DNA of 64,000 bases from Bugula neritina. Lineage: Eukaryota > Bryozoa > Gymnolaemata > Cheilostomatida > Bugulidae. The notes beneath the pieces are model-generated. The model did no database searches. It saw only the letters and a list, made by a program, of their open reading frames with translations, and was not told the origin of the DNA. The position numbers were made by a program, and so were the translations under genes. Location: NCBI GenBank assembly GCA_964035545.1, contig OZ037765.1:28756004-28820003 (forward strand), read 5' to 3'. The number at the start of each line of letters is the position of its first letter. Within the stretch, counting starts at the first letter, position 1. Below, piece after piece: positions 39,501 through 54,200 of the stretch.

Positions 39501-42500
39501 ACTTTCTCAATCCAATTGTTATACAGATATTTGTCACCATTACAAGACAATCTTTTAATGTTTCTCTAGAGTCTACAGGCTTCAACTCTGGCGGTAATTT
39601 CAATGGCTGAAAGATAACTCATTTGACAGCCAGCATTCGCATCAGCAGTTATATTGTAACTACAAATGCTATCAAGTGGACTATAAATAGTAAATTGTGA
39701 CAATTAGACTTGCCATTGGCATTGCTATCCAACTACTGAACCTCACTATTGCAGAGAATTTTTCACTTGGCAAAACTTACACTCAACATCATGGTTATAC
39801 AATACTATTGTCTATTAGTATTATTACCAAAAACTGAAATTTCAACAGACAATATTTAGTTGGCAGCTCCATCATTTAAGTATATTCCAACACTATTAGC
39901 TGAATTTGATCATTACGAAGCACCACCATCAAGTTTACCGAAGTGAACACAAATTTACAACAACTTATTAGTTATTATAGTCATTGTTGAAATAATACTT
40001 GGTTTTCAACCTCAACTTTCCTATTGCCCGTCTGTCCTTGGAGGATACAAAGTAAACATCACGGATGAGTTGGACCTAGCGCTCACTTGCAGCACATCAC
40101 GAGAAGTAATGAGGTACAGCTACGCCTACTTCAGCTCCATCATAATCATAATTTAACCAAGCAAAACACCAACAGTACTAAACAGCATAAGCCTAAGGAC
40201 ACTTGAGTAGCCATAGGGTATAGGCACGGCAATGTCTAGCCTACGACATTACAAGAGTTGACTAAATATTCTGTTTCACATCAAATGATCAACACACTCA
40301 ATCTTAATTCGGTTGCATATCAATTTTACAGCTACACCATTACTACAATTACAAGTATGACCATAACCGTTCGAATTCATAACTAATTTATCATTTTACT
40401 ATCATCTGTATTACCTGAAGTTGAATACACTGCAAAGCTATCCTAGGACTACAAGTTCCAGGTATGCTATGCCTATGGGAGACTATGGTGATGGTTAAAT
40501 AATTACAATTAATATAACATTAAGTTCAACTTCAAGTTTAACATATCCATATCACATGCGACCTAGAAGTAGACCAAGTAGAAGCCGAAGACATAATTGT
40601 TCAACTCCTTAACACTTACATGTACATTAAGTTGTTTAACCGTTCATCTCATGCTGATGCTATGCTAAAGAGGAATAGTCATAGACTTAAGAGACGGAGA
40701 ATAATATTAGAACCCACAAACCCTACTCCTACTTCTATCTATGAGGAATAGAGTTGTGAGCAGTTAAGTCGGCCGTATACACTTGCAATGGAACACTTAT
40801 GTCATTATAGGCCGTCTGCAATTCAGTTATTGATAGTGTTGAGTACAAGATATCAAAACCAATGTCAACTAGTTTACAATTCACCAAGTTGTCTGCAGGA
40901 CTTATCTGAGGTTACAGAGACAGATATGAACACCTCTCTGTTTCGCAGCTCAATAACAACTGAGCATTGGGCGGAATTAGATATGCATCACGCGTCTCGT
41001 AAAGTTGTTATTGGCCAACTTCCAACAAACGAAAAAGGGGAGTAAAAACTATTTTTAGTCAGTTAGTTTCTTAGAAGACTTACTAAATTGCTTTTGTTTT
41101 TAAATATAACTTTAAAATTATTTAATTTTTAGCACAAAAAATGAACAATATCATTCCTAAAAAAAAACATTATGTAAAAACTCGAACAATTGAAAATACA
41201 AAGCTCATTAATCTGCTGTTCTCGTTGGTTTATGGAGTGTTACTGCGTGTTTGCGAATAGATACTTCTATTTACTAAAGGGGGAGTATCTCTAAAAGCTA
41301 TTTTTATGTTGTTGAAATCAAAATAATTTTAACTAAAATTTTAAAAATTGCAAAAAAAATTACTGCATTTTAAATTTCAAAGTAGTTTGAAAAAAAGGTT
41401 ATTCAAAGTTTACAGCGAAACTGCTAAAGTTACCTCCGTATTATAGGGTAAAAATAAATTGCTTGGAACAGCACCCAGTTGCTGGTCACTAGATTTGAAT
41501 GAATATGCACATCCAATCACTGCACTCAATTATCTTAACTTTGTCCAGCTCCTAGCGATTCTCGTTTAAAACCCAATCCTATGGCTATTGTGATAATATT
41601 AAGTCAGTCTGTTGGATGTTGTTACTTTAATACTTATATACTTTATATTCGTTATTGTTTATAGCAATATGTATTACTGTATTACTATTGATATTAGTCA
41701 TTAAATTTATTCGTTTAACTTAATTGATAATCAATGATTGATTATCAAACCAAAAACTTATCAGTATCAGAGTATCAGTATAAGTATCAGTATGACTATT
41801 AGTATTACTAAACAGTCAGTAAACAGTAAATGTATTACATTTACTGTATTAGTAATACTATTAGTATTAGTATTACTATGAGTATCACTCTGACTCAGCC
41901 TAGAAATCACTGTCAGTGTCACACTCACAGTCAGTTAAACTTATAGTTATAAAATTGAATATAAGAATAACTAAGACTTACTAACTCTAAGTACTATTAC
42001 TATTAGTATTATACTATTACTTACTTGACTTACTTGAAGATGCAATCACGTTAGACCACTAAATTAGTGTAAGCGACGTGCCTCGTTTGGTGAACAGAAT
42101 TATTAAATGTAGTTACTACTTTTATCACATAGGTGCAGTTCTGTTTTAAGACTTTGGTGATAGTAATACTATTACTATTAGTATTACACTATTAGTAATA
42201 ATTAGTATTACTGTTAGTATTACTAATACCAGTAGGCAGTAACCATCGGACTTGGGGCATCAGACTTAGTAATACTAATACTAATAGTAATAGTATCACT
42301 AATAAAAATACTTATAGTTATACTTATAGCATATCAAAGCAATTTAGTTTTACAATATAGTATAATTATAAAGATAAATTAAAACTAAAGTATAACTATA
42401 AGTATTAGTATTTCACGTAAAAATTAAATGAAAATAATTATTAATACAAATACTATAATTATTGGAATCAAGTAGCAAAGTATAAAAAAATTTTGTTATT

Positions 42501-43673
42501 AATAATCATAAATAGCCCATAGACCTAGGGCAGGCTAGTGATATTCATATTCATTATAATTATGAAATTAAATTGTTAGTCAATTTAAATTGTAAATTAG
42601 AATAGGATTGGTTTATGATTTATATTGTCATGTGACTATGTACTTATGCCGTGATACTGATATTTTGATTCTTATGATATTTATATTGATATTCATCGCT
42701 AATAGCCAGCCATAGAACAAGGTGATACTCAGCCCATACTCGTAGAGATAGGATAGAGAGTCGCAACCATATATGATGTTGGTAGTTTATAATAATGATA
42801 ACAATAGTGAATAACATTGATAATGGATAATAATCAATAATTGCTATATCAATATTTATTAATTGTTGTCTATAATAATATATTCATAATTGTGTCTTAC
42901 AGTGATGGTCAGAAGATTTTTTACTACAACTAATAACATTATTATTGTTATAACTATTTATTGTAATAGACAGAACTTGATATGTTACTTATATTCTATT
43001 ATTTAACATGTTTATGTTTTGATTATTAGGTTTATTATTTTCTTGTTTCGTACTCACACTGCCGTTTGATCACATTGCCACACTCAATATTATACTAATA
43101 TTCATTTTTGTACAATATGTATGTATATTGGGTGATTTATATATGTATAGCTGAATTCATTGGGATAATACTAACTGACATTTTCACAATGACTGTCATT
43201 AACGTTAGACTGAGTAAATAGTATTGGATTCTGTAATCAGTCATTGTTGACTAGTCATTGTAAGAATTTCCGTTTATAATTATAACTAACGTAATTGGGA
43301 CACTAGTAGCTATCACAACCAACTCTGCTGTTTTACTACATGTATTAAAACTAGTATATAATTTTACCAATTTAAATGTAATGATATATTTTGCACATTT
43401 AAATAACAGTAATACTTGATATGCTGGATGTAATTCCTCTGAATAAAAAATTAGGTCATATCACATTTTTTATTCGTAACTTTTGCAAATGGTTAGCAAT
43501 ATGTGATGAAAATATAATTGTAGATATTCACTGCAAACCTTTTTGAATTTTTGCTAATTTGGCTAAAGTTATTGTTTGATGGCTAATTATGATAATTCTA
43601 TTGCCACTGTACCTACTGTCATAGTAAGCTATTGGTTCACTCAGCAGTTTTGTCATAGATCACAGGTTGAGTC
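36597..43673. other. 7-kb divergent intergenic region, ZC3H4 / SPT5
   Basis: Head-to-head space between two transcription-elongation genes. I see no exon I can support. From about 41758 to 42420 the DNA is cryptically simple (ATCAGT, AGTATTACTATT and TAACTATAAGTAT units in both orientations). At about 41464-41575 a segment resembles one at 60184-60320 (AACAGCACC-AGTTG and CTAGCGATT-TC). The rest is AT-rich, and presumably includes both promoters and untranslated 5' exons. Confidence 0.45.
41758..42420. repeat. Cryptic simple sequence (AGTATTACT-type units)
   Basis: Overlapping units such as ACTATTAGTATTACTATT, GTATCAGTAT and AACTATAAGTAT recur on both strands with many small variations. This creates numerous short palindromes. 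Similar tracts occur at 27153-27382 and 59404-59540. Confidence 0.6.
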
Positions 43674-46600
43674 ATGTCAGATAGTGAAGGAGAAGATCCA
43701 GTAAGTGGAGAAGAAAGCAATGAAGATGATGTACAGGAGTCAGAAGAAGATGAAGACGAAGAATACGAAACTGGGCCTCGTCGTAAAAAGTCCAGAGTTG
43801 AAGGATTTATTTTAGATGAAGCTGGTAGGTGGTGATTCCGGTTTTCTATGAAAATTTTGGACTGGTGTATTTTTTTTTCTAAAGTTTTTCTAGTTTTTAC
43901 ACTTGTGCTATTTGCTGCATACTTTTGTTTTAAGAAGAGCATTGTCAAGCAGCATGCTGTTAAAAGTCTGCACTGAATAATTCATATTTTCAAGTGTAGA
44001 GTGAAATTTGTAGAGGATGTTGGTGAGAATGACGATGAGTCAGAAGGAGAGTGGGAAGATGGAGCCCAGGATCTGATAGCTAATGACAATGAGATTGAGA
44101 GCTCTGCTAGAGATTTAGAGAGTAAACGACGTTTTGATGAGTTTATGGCCACAAAGGTTTGGAATCGATTCTCCGCTTTTTAAAATGTAATGCGTTATAT
44201 TCATCATAGTTGAACTCCATTGTACTATAATTATAGCCATGTTTTCTGTCGATTTAGAATGATGACGAGTTGGAAGAGTTCTATAGACGCCGATGGACTG
44301 ATACGAATGCATCTGACAGATTTGGAGACGGTGAAGATATGTCTGATGAAATCACGCAGCAGGGCCTTCTTCCCGACGTTAAGTATGGCTTATGCTCATT
44401 AGTCCACGTCATGTGTTAAATGTCCTTCATTAGATCCTCATATTCTTCTATAACATGTGGTAAGGTGTTCCATTGTGCTCTTTTATATGATTAAAAATAT
44501 GGTCGCCCAAACCATGCATTTGTAGTGTTTTTTTGGGCTAAATTTATGCTTATCATGCAATTATTTCCAAATACACAATAATTTGTTCAATCTTACTTGT
44601 CACTTTTGTAAGTTATAAGTCTTTTTGTTGTGTAGTCGAGATCCTAACTTGTGGGTGGTTCGTTGTCGAATGGGTGAGGAACGCGACACTGTACTTGCCA
44701 TTATGAGGAAGTTTATTGCCTACCAGCACACGGATGATCCTCTTCGAATTCAGTCTGTGACTTACAAAAATGGGCTGAAAGGCATTCTCTACATCGAAGC
44801 CTTTAAGCAGACCCATGTTAAGCATGCTATAGAAGGCATCGGCAGTCTCCGTATGGGTACATACAAGCAACAGGTATTACCTGCATAGAGTCTTCAGTGT
44901 GTTTTAGATTTAAAAAATAGGAAAATACTAAATTACTATTTTTAAAATTGGAACATATGTGTGATGATGTAATTGTATGTTTGTGTTTAGATGGTGCCAA
45001 TAAAAGAGATGACTGATGTGATGAAAGTGGTGAAGGAGAAGCTGAGGCTGAAGGAAGGCACATGGGTGAGGATGAAGAGAGGTCTGTATAAAGATGACCT
45101 TGCTCAGATAGACTATGTTGACCCCTCGGAGCACAGAGTTCGACTCAAACTTATCCCCCGAATAGACTACACTCGTATGAGAGGTGTCATGAGAAACCAA
45201 AACTCGGTATGCACTTGTCAAACATTATTTTGTTTTTTTAGTAAATTTTTATAGAATGTTTTTTGCCACCTTCCTATTACACATCGTGCATTTGCATAGT
45301 TGGTTTACTAAGCACTAGGCATGTATTTACTCAGAGAACTCTCTTGGTATAATGTGGGTTTAGTATATGTAGTAATTATCTTATGTCGTCATAGCAACAA
45401 CAACAAAACAAACGCCGACCTCCCGCAAAGCTTTTCAACGAGGAGGCAATCAGAGCCATTGGCGGTGAGATAGGCACACAGGGGAGCTACAAGATATTTG
45501 AGAGTAATGAATACAGTGCCAGGGGTTTCCTCATCAAGACGTTTTATCCGTCTGCATTCATATCCGAGGGAGTGAAGCCGAGTCTCGCTGAACTCTCCAA
45601 GTTTGAAGATAAACCAGAGGCGGTCAGCTTAGATTGTAAGTGGTTTTATTAAACAGATACAATACCAATTGGTATGTTTGATGGTAACATATCTTCATAC
45701 ACGTACCTTTGTCATATTAACGTATATTCAGTTATGCAATACCTACATGATATGCGTATAAATAAAAATATTTTTTTATCAAAATTTTAAAACATGCTTG
45801 TCATTTTACTCCATTTATATACACTGTAAGCATCCTAATGCCAAATATATTTTTAAAAAGTTGTTGAATCAAAAAAAAATTTTTCGCTTTCAACATAAGC
45901 TTTGGAGTATCATTTCTATTTTTAGCTAACATTTACTGAACAATTGACTCTTGAAATAGTATATAATGGGTGTGTTGCAAAAGTTGCTCTAAAACTAGTT
46001 TGAATTACAGTTTACTCAAATGTAAAGAATATACTATTCCAGCTGTTGTCATCTAAACATAGCCCTGTAAATAGAGTTGCCAATGTATTTTATTCAGCAC
46101 TCGTATCCAAGACTAGCTCTAGCTCTGAAGTGACCCATAACCTGGCTCCCGGGGATATGGTGGAAGTTGCGGAAGGAGAATTGGTACATCTTCAAGGAAA
46201 AATTATCAGCATTGATGGAAATAAAGTGACAATGCTGCCCAAGCATGAAGATCTCAAGGTACATTTGTAAAACCAACAATTGCTTTACTAATGATCATTT
46301 CTTTTAGCCTAAACAGCTGTCTTTGGTATATAACAGTTCTTTATAAAGTTCTACAATTCGGCTTTGTGGAGAGTGCACCATTGGATGTAGTTGTTTATGT
46401 GGTGCCTTTTCCAATTCATCTTTTATGTAGAGGGTTGCGATTCCTATCAGTATTATTGAGGATGGTGTAGACTTTGTAAGCAGTAAAACTCTACACTGTA
46501 GAATTTTACTGTTTACAAAAGCATTCATCAGTACTTCATTGAGGCTGTCTCTCTGACTCTTTCTCAAGTTTTAGTTCTACTTACTCACATATATGTATTT

Positions 46601-49600
46601 TTACCTGTATTATATTATCCAGGATCCACTGGAGTTTCCAGCTCATGAGTTGAAGAAACACTTCAAGACCGGAGATCACGTGAAAGTGATAGGCGGGCGG
46701 TACGAATCGGACACGGGACTTATTGTTAGAGTTGAGGATAATCTAATCGTACTCTTCTCAGACATAACCATGCACGAACTCAAAGTCCTTCCTAAAGACA
46801 TACAGCTCTGCCCCGACATGGCCACTGGTGTTGACTCTATGGGACAGTACCAGTTTGGTGACCTGGTCCAGCTGGAGTAAGTTCGTTGTACCATCTAGGA
46901 AACTAATGCTACAACATTTTAGAACTCTTTTCTGGGTTTTAATTTTTTATTAATATCAGCTGGAGAATGTAAACATGTGTCTTAATACGTTTGTAATACA
47001 ACTATATTCTATGAGTCAAAGTTATTTGCATTTGAATTTGAATATGTCTTCTCAATGACAGTGCGCAGAGAGTGGGTGTCATCGTTCGACTGGAGAGAGA
47101 AAGTTTCCAAGTGTTGACCAATGAGAACAAAATAGCCCAAGTGAAGCACCAGTCTATAAACAAGAAGAAAGACAGCAGGCATGCTGTCGCACTCGACTCT
47201 GACAATAACAACCTTCAGGTCAAGGACATAGTGAAGGTCATCGATGGAGCTCATGCTGTACGTATAATTCTCTGAAATGCTGATGTTGATGGATTCCAAT
47301 GAATTATTTTGTAGCTCAGTTATTGAAAAAATGTCTATTAAAAAAACATGTTCAGTTTGGCTCCATTGAGATTATTCTGATGTTAAGAAAATTATATTCA
47401 AAAATTAATGTTTCATTTTAAAGCCAATAAAGCTGTTCTGTACAGCCTCTATTCTGATTCTTCTTAGGGCCTGCAAGGAGAAATCAAACATCTGTATCGA
47501 AGTTTTGCTTTTCTTCACTCAAGAATGATGACAGAAAATGGTGGCATATTTGTATCTAAAACGCGACAATTGCAGCTGGCTGGTGGAGCCAGGGTAAGCT
47601 ATTTACAGTACATTCAACTAGTTTGATGTCTGGTCTTAGAATGATGTGTTGATACACTTTCTTATTCTCCACTCATCGGCAAATCACCATTAGTAAAATT
47701 GTATTTCCTGCAAGTCATTACTATCTATATTTTATGTTTAACAGCAAACAACTGGAGGGGGCCTGGGATACATGTCACCTCGTATCTCTAGTCCTGCCCA
47801 CCCAGCCAGTGGTGGATCCACCCCATCTGGAGGAGGGGGCAGGGGTAGAGGGCGAGGAGCTAAGAGGGACACTTCTCTTATCGGACAAACTGTTAAGATT
47901 GTGGGCGGACCTTTCAAGGGTAGGTTGCTATGGGTTTAAATTGATTAATAATTTCTAATGCAATGTTGCTTTCTGGTGCAATTCTGTTTCTGTTCAACAA
48001 TTGGGTCTTGCCTTACTTTTGCCTTTTCATTGGTTATCTCATTATTACCAACACCATTGCAGGTCATATTGGCATTGTGAAAGACTGTACTGATGACACG
48101 GCGAGGGTTGAACTACATGCCAACTGCAAAACAATATCCGTCGATAAAAACCGACTCAGCTCTCTTCGGTATGCCAACAGTTAGTTGTTTTGTTTCATGT
48201 GAGCAGATTTGGCTCAGGATTTAGGTTGCTATATCGGTATTGTTTGTGTTTTAAGGGGAGGCAGACTGGGGAGTAGCTCTGTACGTTCAGATTCTGGTAG
48301 GACTCCTATGCATGCCGGTTCAGCTACGCCTATGCACGGATCACAAACTCCCATGTATGGTTCAAAGACCCCAATGTACGGCTCCCAAACACCGCTGTAC
48401 GACGGCTCCAGGACTCCTCACTATGGATCACAGACGCCTCTGCACGATGCAGGCAGCGGCAGCAGTAGGAATACACCTGGTGGTGGCAGCGTTTGGGATC
48501 CTAACAGCGGAAACACTCCAGCCAGGTAGAATATTAGTGATGTATATTTTGCATGCTTTTATTACACTATTTTATTTCAACATAATAAATTTGTGTGTGC
48601 AAATAATGTTATTGAATAATAGCCTAGGTTGGAGCATCTTTTGAAGGTATTCTGTACTTGTACATTAGTAATTAGTGATTACTTAGTCTAACTACAAAGT
48701 GTTAAAGTTGTATTTATGTTGAGTTGTTCTGCAAAATTTATAACTGCATAACTATAATTTTCAGCCAAGCTTCAATAAGTATTTGTTACTGCCTTGACTT
48801 TCCACCTTTTGACATTTAAAACTTGGTAAAGTTTTTTCATTTTATTTTTATATAATTATGATTTTTGCAATTTTTAATTTTTATCAAATTCAAGATGTAT
48901 GAAAATGCACCCTAAACCGGTATAACTTTTTATTGTAATTATTACCATTTATTTATTATTAATTATAATTTTATATCTATATTATAATTATTCCTGGGCA
49001 TCAAAGGAGGTGAAGCTCTAAAGCTTGTATCTCACTGCTTCATTAATGGGTATCTAATGGGTGTATCTGTGTAGGACATAGTTGTAAAAATACATTATCA
49101 TGTTCATTACAGACCGAATGATTTTGGAGACTATAATCCAGCTACACCTGGTAGTCCGGCAGCTGGAGTCTACGGCAGCACATTCTCACCCTACCATCAT
49201 CAAGGTAGCCTAACTCCATTCTCATTATTATATACATGCTGTAGACGTGAATGAGTAAACCTAAAAGTCGTCTAGTGGTGTCATTATTACTTAAATTTTG
49301 CTGCTTCGTAGCAATCTTAATAATTAAATTTTTAAAAATATATTTTGTAATTTATAAGTTGAATGCAATCAATGTTGACTATATTCAAATATAATGTCAT
49401 TAACGTTACGTACCCAAATGAACTGGTTTTAGTGAATCGGGAATATTGTAATGGGTATGATTGCATTGATTGTAGCATCCCCTGCCAGCTATGCTGCACC
49501 TAGTCCTGGCTTTGCTGCATCTAGCTATACTGGTACTCCATCTCCACACTCCGCCTACAGCCCCATGACTCCAGGAACTGTAGCATACACCCCGGGTACT

Positions 49601-50531
49601 CCTGGCTTAGGTAAAGTATCTTGCCCTTTGTAGACATCTCGCATAACCTTTTTTTTCTCTGTATGCTTCTCACTTCCAAAAAAAAAGTAGTTGTTGGAAA
49701 AATGCTGTGTGTAGATTGATGTAGTTATAGCATGTTTAGTTTAATGCGAGGTGGAATTTGAGCATTAGCAGTTATTTTGCTTTCGATTGGAAAAAAACTA
49801 GATTGTAAACTGTAATAGGATTCGCTATTCATAGGTCTCCGATCTAAAATAAAATCAGAGGTGCGTTTTATACACTACAGAGTTTATATATGTGGATGTG
49901 CATGGTCTTATGCTCTAGAAGCCAAAGATCTGATTTTTGGTGTGTACACAGGTATAGAGCAGGGTGGTGTGGACTGGGCACTCAGTGACTTAATGGTGAA
50001 GATCTCATCTCACTACCACGACAGCAGTTTAGCTGACAAAGTTGGAAAAATAAGAAATATATCTGGCAATGTCTGCAATGTGTATATAGCTGATGTTGAG
50101 CGAGTGGTTGGGTTTACCATAGACAATTTGGAGCCCATTACACCTGAAAGGGGAGACAAGGTATGCATTCTGTTATTTTTGCATATAATTTTAACTCGCT
50201 ATTCACCCCAAAGTCAAAGTTTAACTATACAATGGTACTTTTACAACCCTGATTGTAATGGAACAGCCTCAGTGTTGTCAATTTTACCTCCTGTGTTTTA
50301 TTTTCATCAACTTGCATTATCCATACACAATGGCCAATTTTTCTGCACACTGTTATTTATCACTGCATTTAATAAACATGTTATGTCTTATAGGTGAAAG
50401 TCATTCTGGGGGATAACAGAGACACTTGTGGAACTCTGATTAGTGTTGATGGGGTGGAGGGTGTGCTCAAGACTGACCAAGGAGACATAACTATGTTGCA
50501 GCTCAGAACTTTGTGTAAAATGGCCAGATGA
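43674..50531 (+). CDS. SUPT5H: Transcription elongation factor SPT5
   Basis: Large subunit of DSIF; with SPT4 it clamps RNA polymerase II, supports pausing and, once phosphorylated by CDK9, processive elongation. Exons: 43674-43824, 44002-44156, 44258-44382, 44636-44873, 44991-45206, 45395-45635, 46098-46258, 46623-46876, 47062-47257, 47468-47593, 47745-47919, 48063-48168, 48256-48525, 49113-49204, 49476-49610, 49952-50160 and 50394-50531. They give 995 residues (human 1087). The acidic N-terminus leads to GFILDEA. The NGN domain is at about 145-235 ([18 protein letters not shown]). KOW domains follow, with signatures such as [31 protein letters not shown] and VKVIDGAHA. The CTR (about 725-790) has G-S-Q/K-T-P-M/L-Y units, then a second Ser/Pro/Thr repeat region and a last KOW. 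AATAAA lies at 50677-50682. Exon 2 requires the second of two adjacent AG acceptors; the first meets a stop at once. Confidence 0.97.
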
Positions 50532-51268
50532 GTCATGCTATGGTTGATAGATCAGGCTATTGTATTCTCAAACTTAATCTTGTACGAACAAGCTTGCTTC
50601 ATCACATGTACAGAAAAAAAAAAAGAAATTCGACTTATTGTTTATAACTTTTTAGATGATTCATGCTGTACTATATAATAAAATTTCATATGAAGAAATA
50701 TTATGCGTTATTAATCATTTACTGTAGTATGGGGAAGAGACCAAATCTCATAGTTTGAAGTAGCAGACATACAATTTTATATTTTAGTTAAACTACACAA
50801 ACACTCAAACATTTGAAAACAGGTGACAGCATGTTAATAATATTAGCATAGACACAACATCCTAATACTTTTAATTATAAAGCAAAGCTCAAAAACTGCT
50901 CCATTAAAACCATAAATCAGTTAGATGCTGAAGTGCCACCTACAACTACATGTCTCTAAATAACTTTATGCACAATCCAAAGTACAGCTTGTATAAAGCT
51001 AAAAAAATATTTAAAATTTAATGCCAGCCAGAAAAAGATTTCATAATATCGTGTATTATTAGACAAGCAGTGGTAAAGAAAATAGTATAAATAAGTAATT
51101 AAACAAGTCTGGCTAACAAAAAGATACAACAAAAATATTAATATAAATTGTAATATCTGACTATATATAAATAGAAACTTGATAGGTCTCAGCATGAATG
51201 CTTGGTTTTCCTGTTGTAACCAAGGGATGAGGATTGCAATGGCTTACAGAGTATCCTAACAAAATGTC
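50532..51268. terminator. Convergent 3' region, SPT5 / SHOC2
   Basis: AATAAA at 50677-50682 serves SPT5. For SHOC2 I see no perfect AATAAA on the - strand in this interval; TTTAAT near 50870, read as ATTAAA, is a possible variant. AT-rich, no coding sequence. Confidence 0.4.
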
Positions 51269-54200
51269 CTAACCAGCACCCCAGCCATCTTGAGCCAGCT
51301 TCAAATACTGCATAATAAGAGCAGGTCCACCATTGACTATGTCCCCAGGTATCTCATTGAGTGGACAACTCTCTATGCTCATGATTTGCAACTGTGAGCA
51401 CTGGGTTAACTCAAAGGGCAAGTTTTGAAGTTCAAGGTTGTCATTTATGTATAGGGACTCCAGCTTTCCCAGTAAGCCAATTTCTTGGGGCACATACAGC
51501 AAGTTGTTTTCTCCAGCACTCAGAAACTGCAGGTTCTTCAGGTTGCCTAGTAAATTAATACAGTTAAATTACTAAGTTATACCTCATCTGTGCATAATAA
51601 ATACCATAAATGCATATTTGCCATACATGTATGACACACCATAATGCTGGGTAGTGGTCACTAATAACTGCAAGAAATTATGCCTTAAAAATTAACAATC
51701 TTTCTATTATAACAATTACAATTATTAGCTCTAGGTTAAACTACTTTCATTGAATACAGAAAGGGGTTGATAGTACAAAGTACTAGTATATTAGTTATTT
51801 ATACTTGGCCCTTCAACTAACCGATGCTATGGGGTAGACAAGTCAAGTTATTACTCTGCACCACGAGTCTGGTAAGTTCCCCCAGGTTACCAATCTCCAT
51901 TGGAAGTTGCTCCAACTTATTCTCTTCCAAGTCGAGTACTCGGAGTTTTTTAAGGGCTCCGATTGTGACTGGCAGTCTTCTCAGTAAGTTATTACCTACT
52001 AAAAGCTTTTCCAGACTCTCCATGTGCTGGATATCATCTGGTATTCTAGTTAGCTACAATACAACATAATTATTGAAACAGTAGCACAGTATAATTATAT
52101 AGAATTAGCCTACAATGTAATCAACTTTCTTGAGTCAAGCGCCAAAGGCACGTTCACACCCAACTCTTCAAACTACCTATAAAATACTCCATGGTGTTGA
52201 GAGTCTTAAAACTTTTCATAATTAATATTCTGTATCACAATGATACTGGCTGTGAGAGGAGTCAATCATATTTAGTAAGCCTAGCCACTCTCTACAAGCC
52301 CCAACTATAAGTGATGGTTTTTTACACCATGTTTCAGATTTGTTAGAAATTAGAAAATAATTTTACAAGAGTTGAATCCTCAAAACCAACTGTGAGACCA
52401 GCATAGCCCACCAGTGACTAGAGCAGATGGTAAATAGTACTACTAAACACACAGTGTTAATATGTCTGGGAGAAGTGCCATGGGCAATTGATAATTAAAG
52501 TTCGTCTGGGGGGTGAAAATAGAGACAAACCAGGAAAATTTGCTGAGCAAGTATATCTTTTGAGAGGATGGCTGCATATATAGTGCCTTGGTATATATTT
52601 ACCAATACTAGTATTGGAAAACTTTGCCAAGCACATTACACACATTCATGCAGATAAAAAGGTGAAGTATCTACTTCAAGCTATGCACATGATTGGAAGT
52701 TACTATGCTACAATTATTAATCAACTTCTTATCCAGGCAACCCAGTCTGGCAATGTTTATATCAGAATGTGACATGCTGTGTGTATAAGTTGCTAGTAGC
52801 TAGAGCAGCTGCTAGTAACTTACACACGCAGCATTACATTATTGTATTGAGCGCGAGTATAATGATGGCAACATCCTATTCTCTACTCCGTGGTCAATAC
52901 TATACTCATTAAAATGCTCTGCAATTACTAGATTGAGTGATCAGCCAACAGCTAAGCTTATTCGATTTGGCAGCATGTGCAGTTGGTGCAAGGTGTCTAT
53001 ACAACGCAGTGCTAACAGATGCAATAAATCTCAACCGTTACGTAGTTTATTGGTGGCCAAATGTCGCCAAGAAGTTCACTTGTCTGCCTAAATGGGCCAA
53101 ACCTCACATTTCCCTCTGCAGGGAGCAATTATTGCAAATACCAACAAGAATATTTTACAGAAGTCTAGCAACAGTGTGAAAAAATATGAAATAGTAACAC
53201 AGGGGTGTATTGCACAAACAACAGAAGCCCTAACACCTGAATTTGAAGGTGGTTTGAAACACAATGTTGCAAATTTCACACTCTTTGCATGTGATTTCAT
53301 CTTTATTACTTTGAGATGAAAAGTCGTATTAAAGACAACATCTGAATTCAAAAATTTCAGCACATTTGCCAACTTTTTTTCAGAACTCATAACGAGTATC
53401 TATAATTTATGTAGTTAGCACAAAGAACTCTATGGGAGCATACAAGTTGGTAGAAACAAGTCAATCGCCTAAATAAGCTTTGCAAATTGTAATTACATTA
53501 ATTGTATTGAGAGTTGAGAATCCCTGCACGAATAACAAGCCTGTATTAAGCATCTCCCAAGCCAATTACTAGGGAACTAAAAAGTTTGATTGGATTACAT
53601 TGTAATTATTCCACTAACATTTTAAGAGTTTTAAGATGATTTTTTGAAAAATCTCAGCTGTTGTTATTGTTTTCAGTAAGTATTTGAGCAGTGCTTTAGG
53701 CCTAGTGTAGTTAGTGGACATATATAATAAACAGGATACCAAAGCACAAACCTGATTGGTCCCAAGGTTTAGCTCAACTATCTTGTTCCAAGTTTTGATG
53801 TCCAGAGGTAGAGAATTGAGTTGGTTGCAACTCATGTTTAGGTTGGTTAGACACTCGGCTCTGGAGAATATGCCATACGGAATATTGGTCACATGATTCA
53901 ACTCCATGCTAAATGAAGTAACCGATTTGAACTGCATGGGCCCACCAACTGGAAACCCGTCAAATTTGTTTCGGGATAAAGTGACGGAGGACAGATTGAC
54001 TAGACTAGAGAGTAGCCCTTCGGGAAGAACTGAAATTATGTTGCTCTCGATGTTGAATTCTTCAATCAAGGAGCAACTAACTAAGGAGGACGGCAAGCTT
54101 TCTAATTGGTTATAGCGCAGACCCAGCCTGTTCAAAGCCTTGAGATTACCCAGAGAGGGAGGGAGCTGACGGAGCTCGTTGTGCTGCAGGTCTAAAGATT

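Noticed and set aside
40788-41045. 85-codon + strand frame in the ZC3H4/SPT5 intergenic space
   Set aside because: No recognisable domain, no clear splice partners and surrounded by AT-rich DNA. Length is compatible with chance.
52937-53179. 80-codon + strand frame inside the SHOC2 intron
   Set aside because: Antisense to the intron, no family resemblance and no flanking exons.
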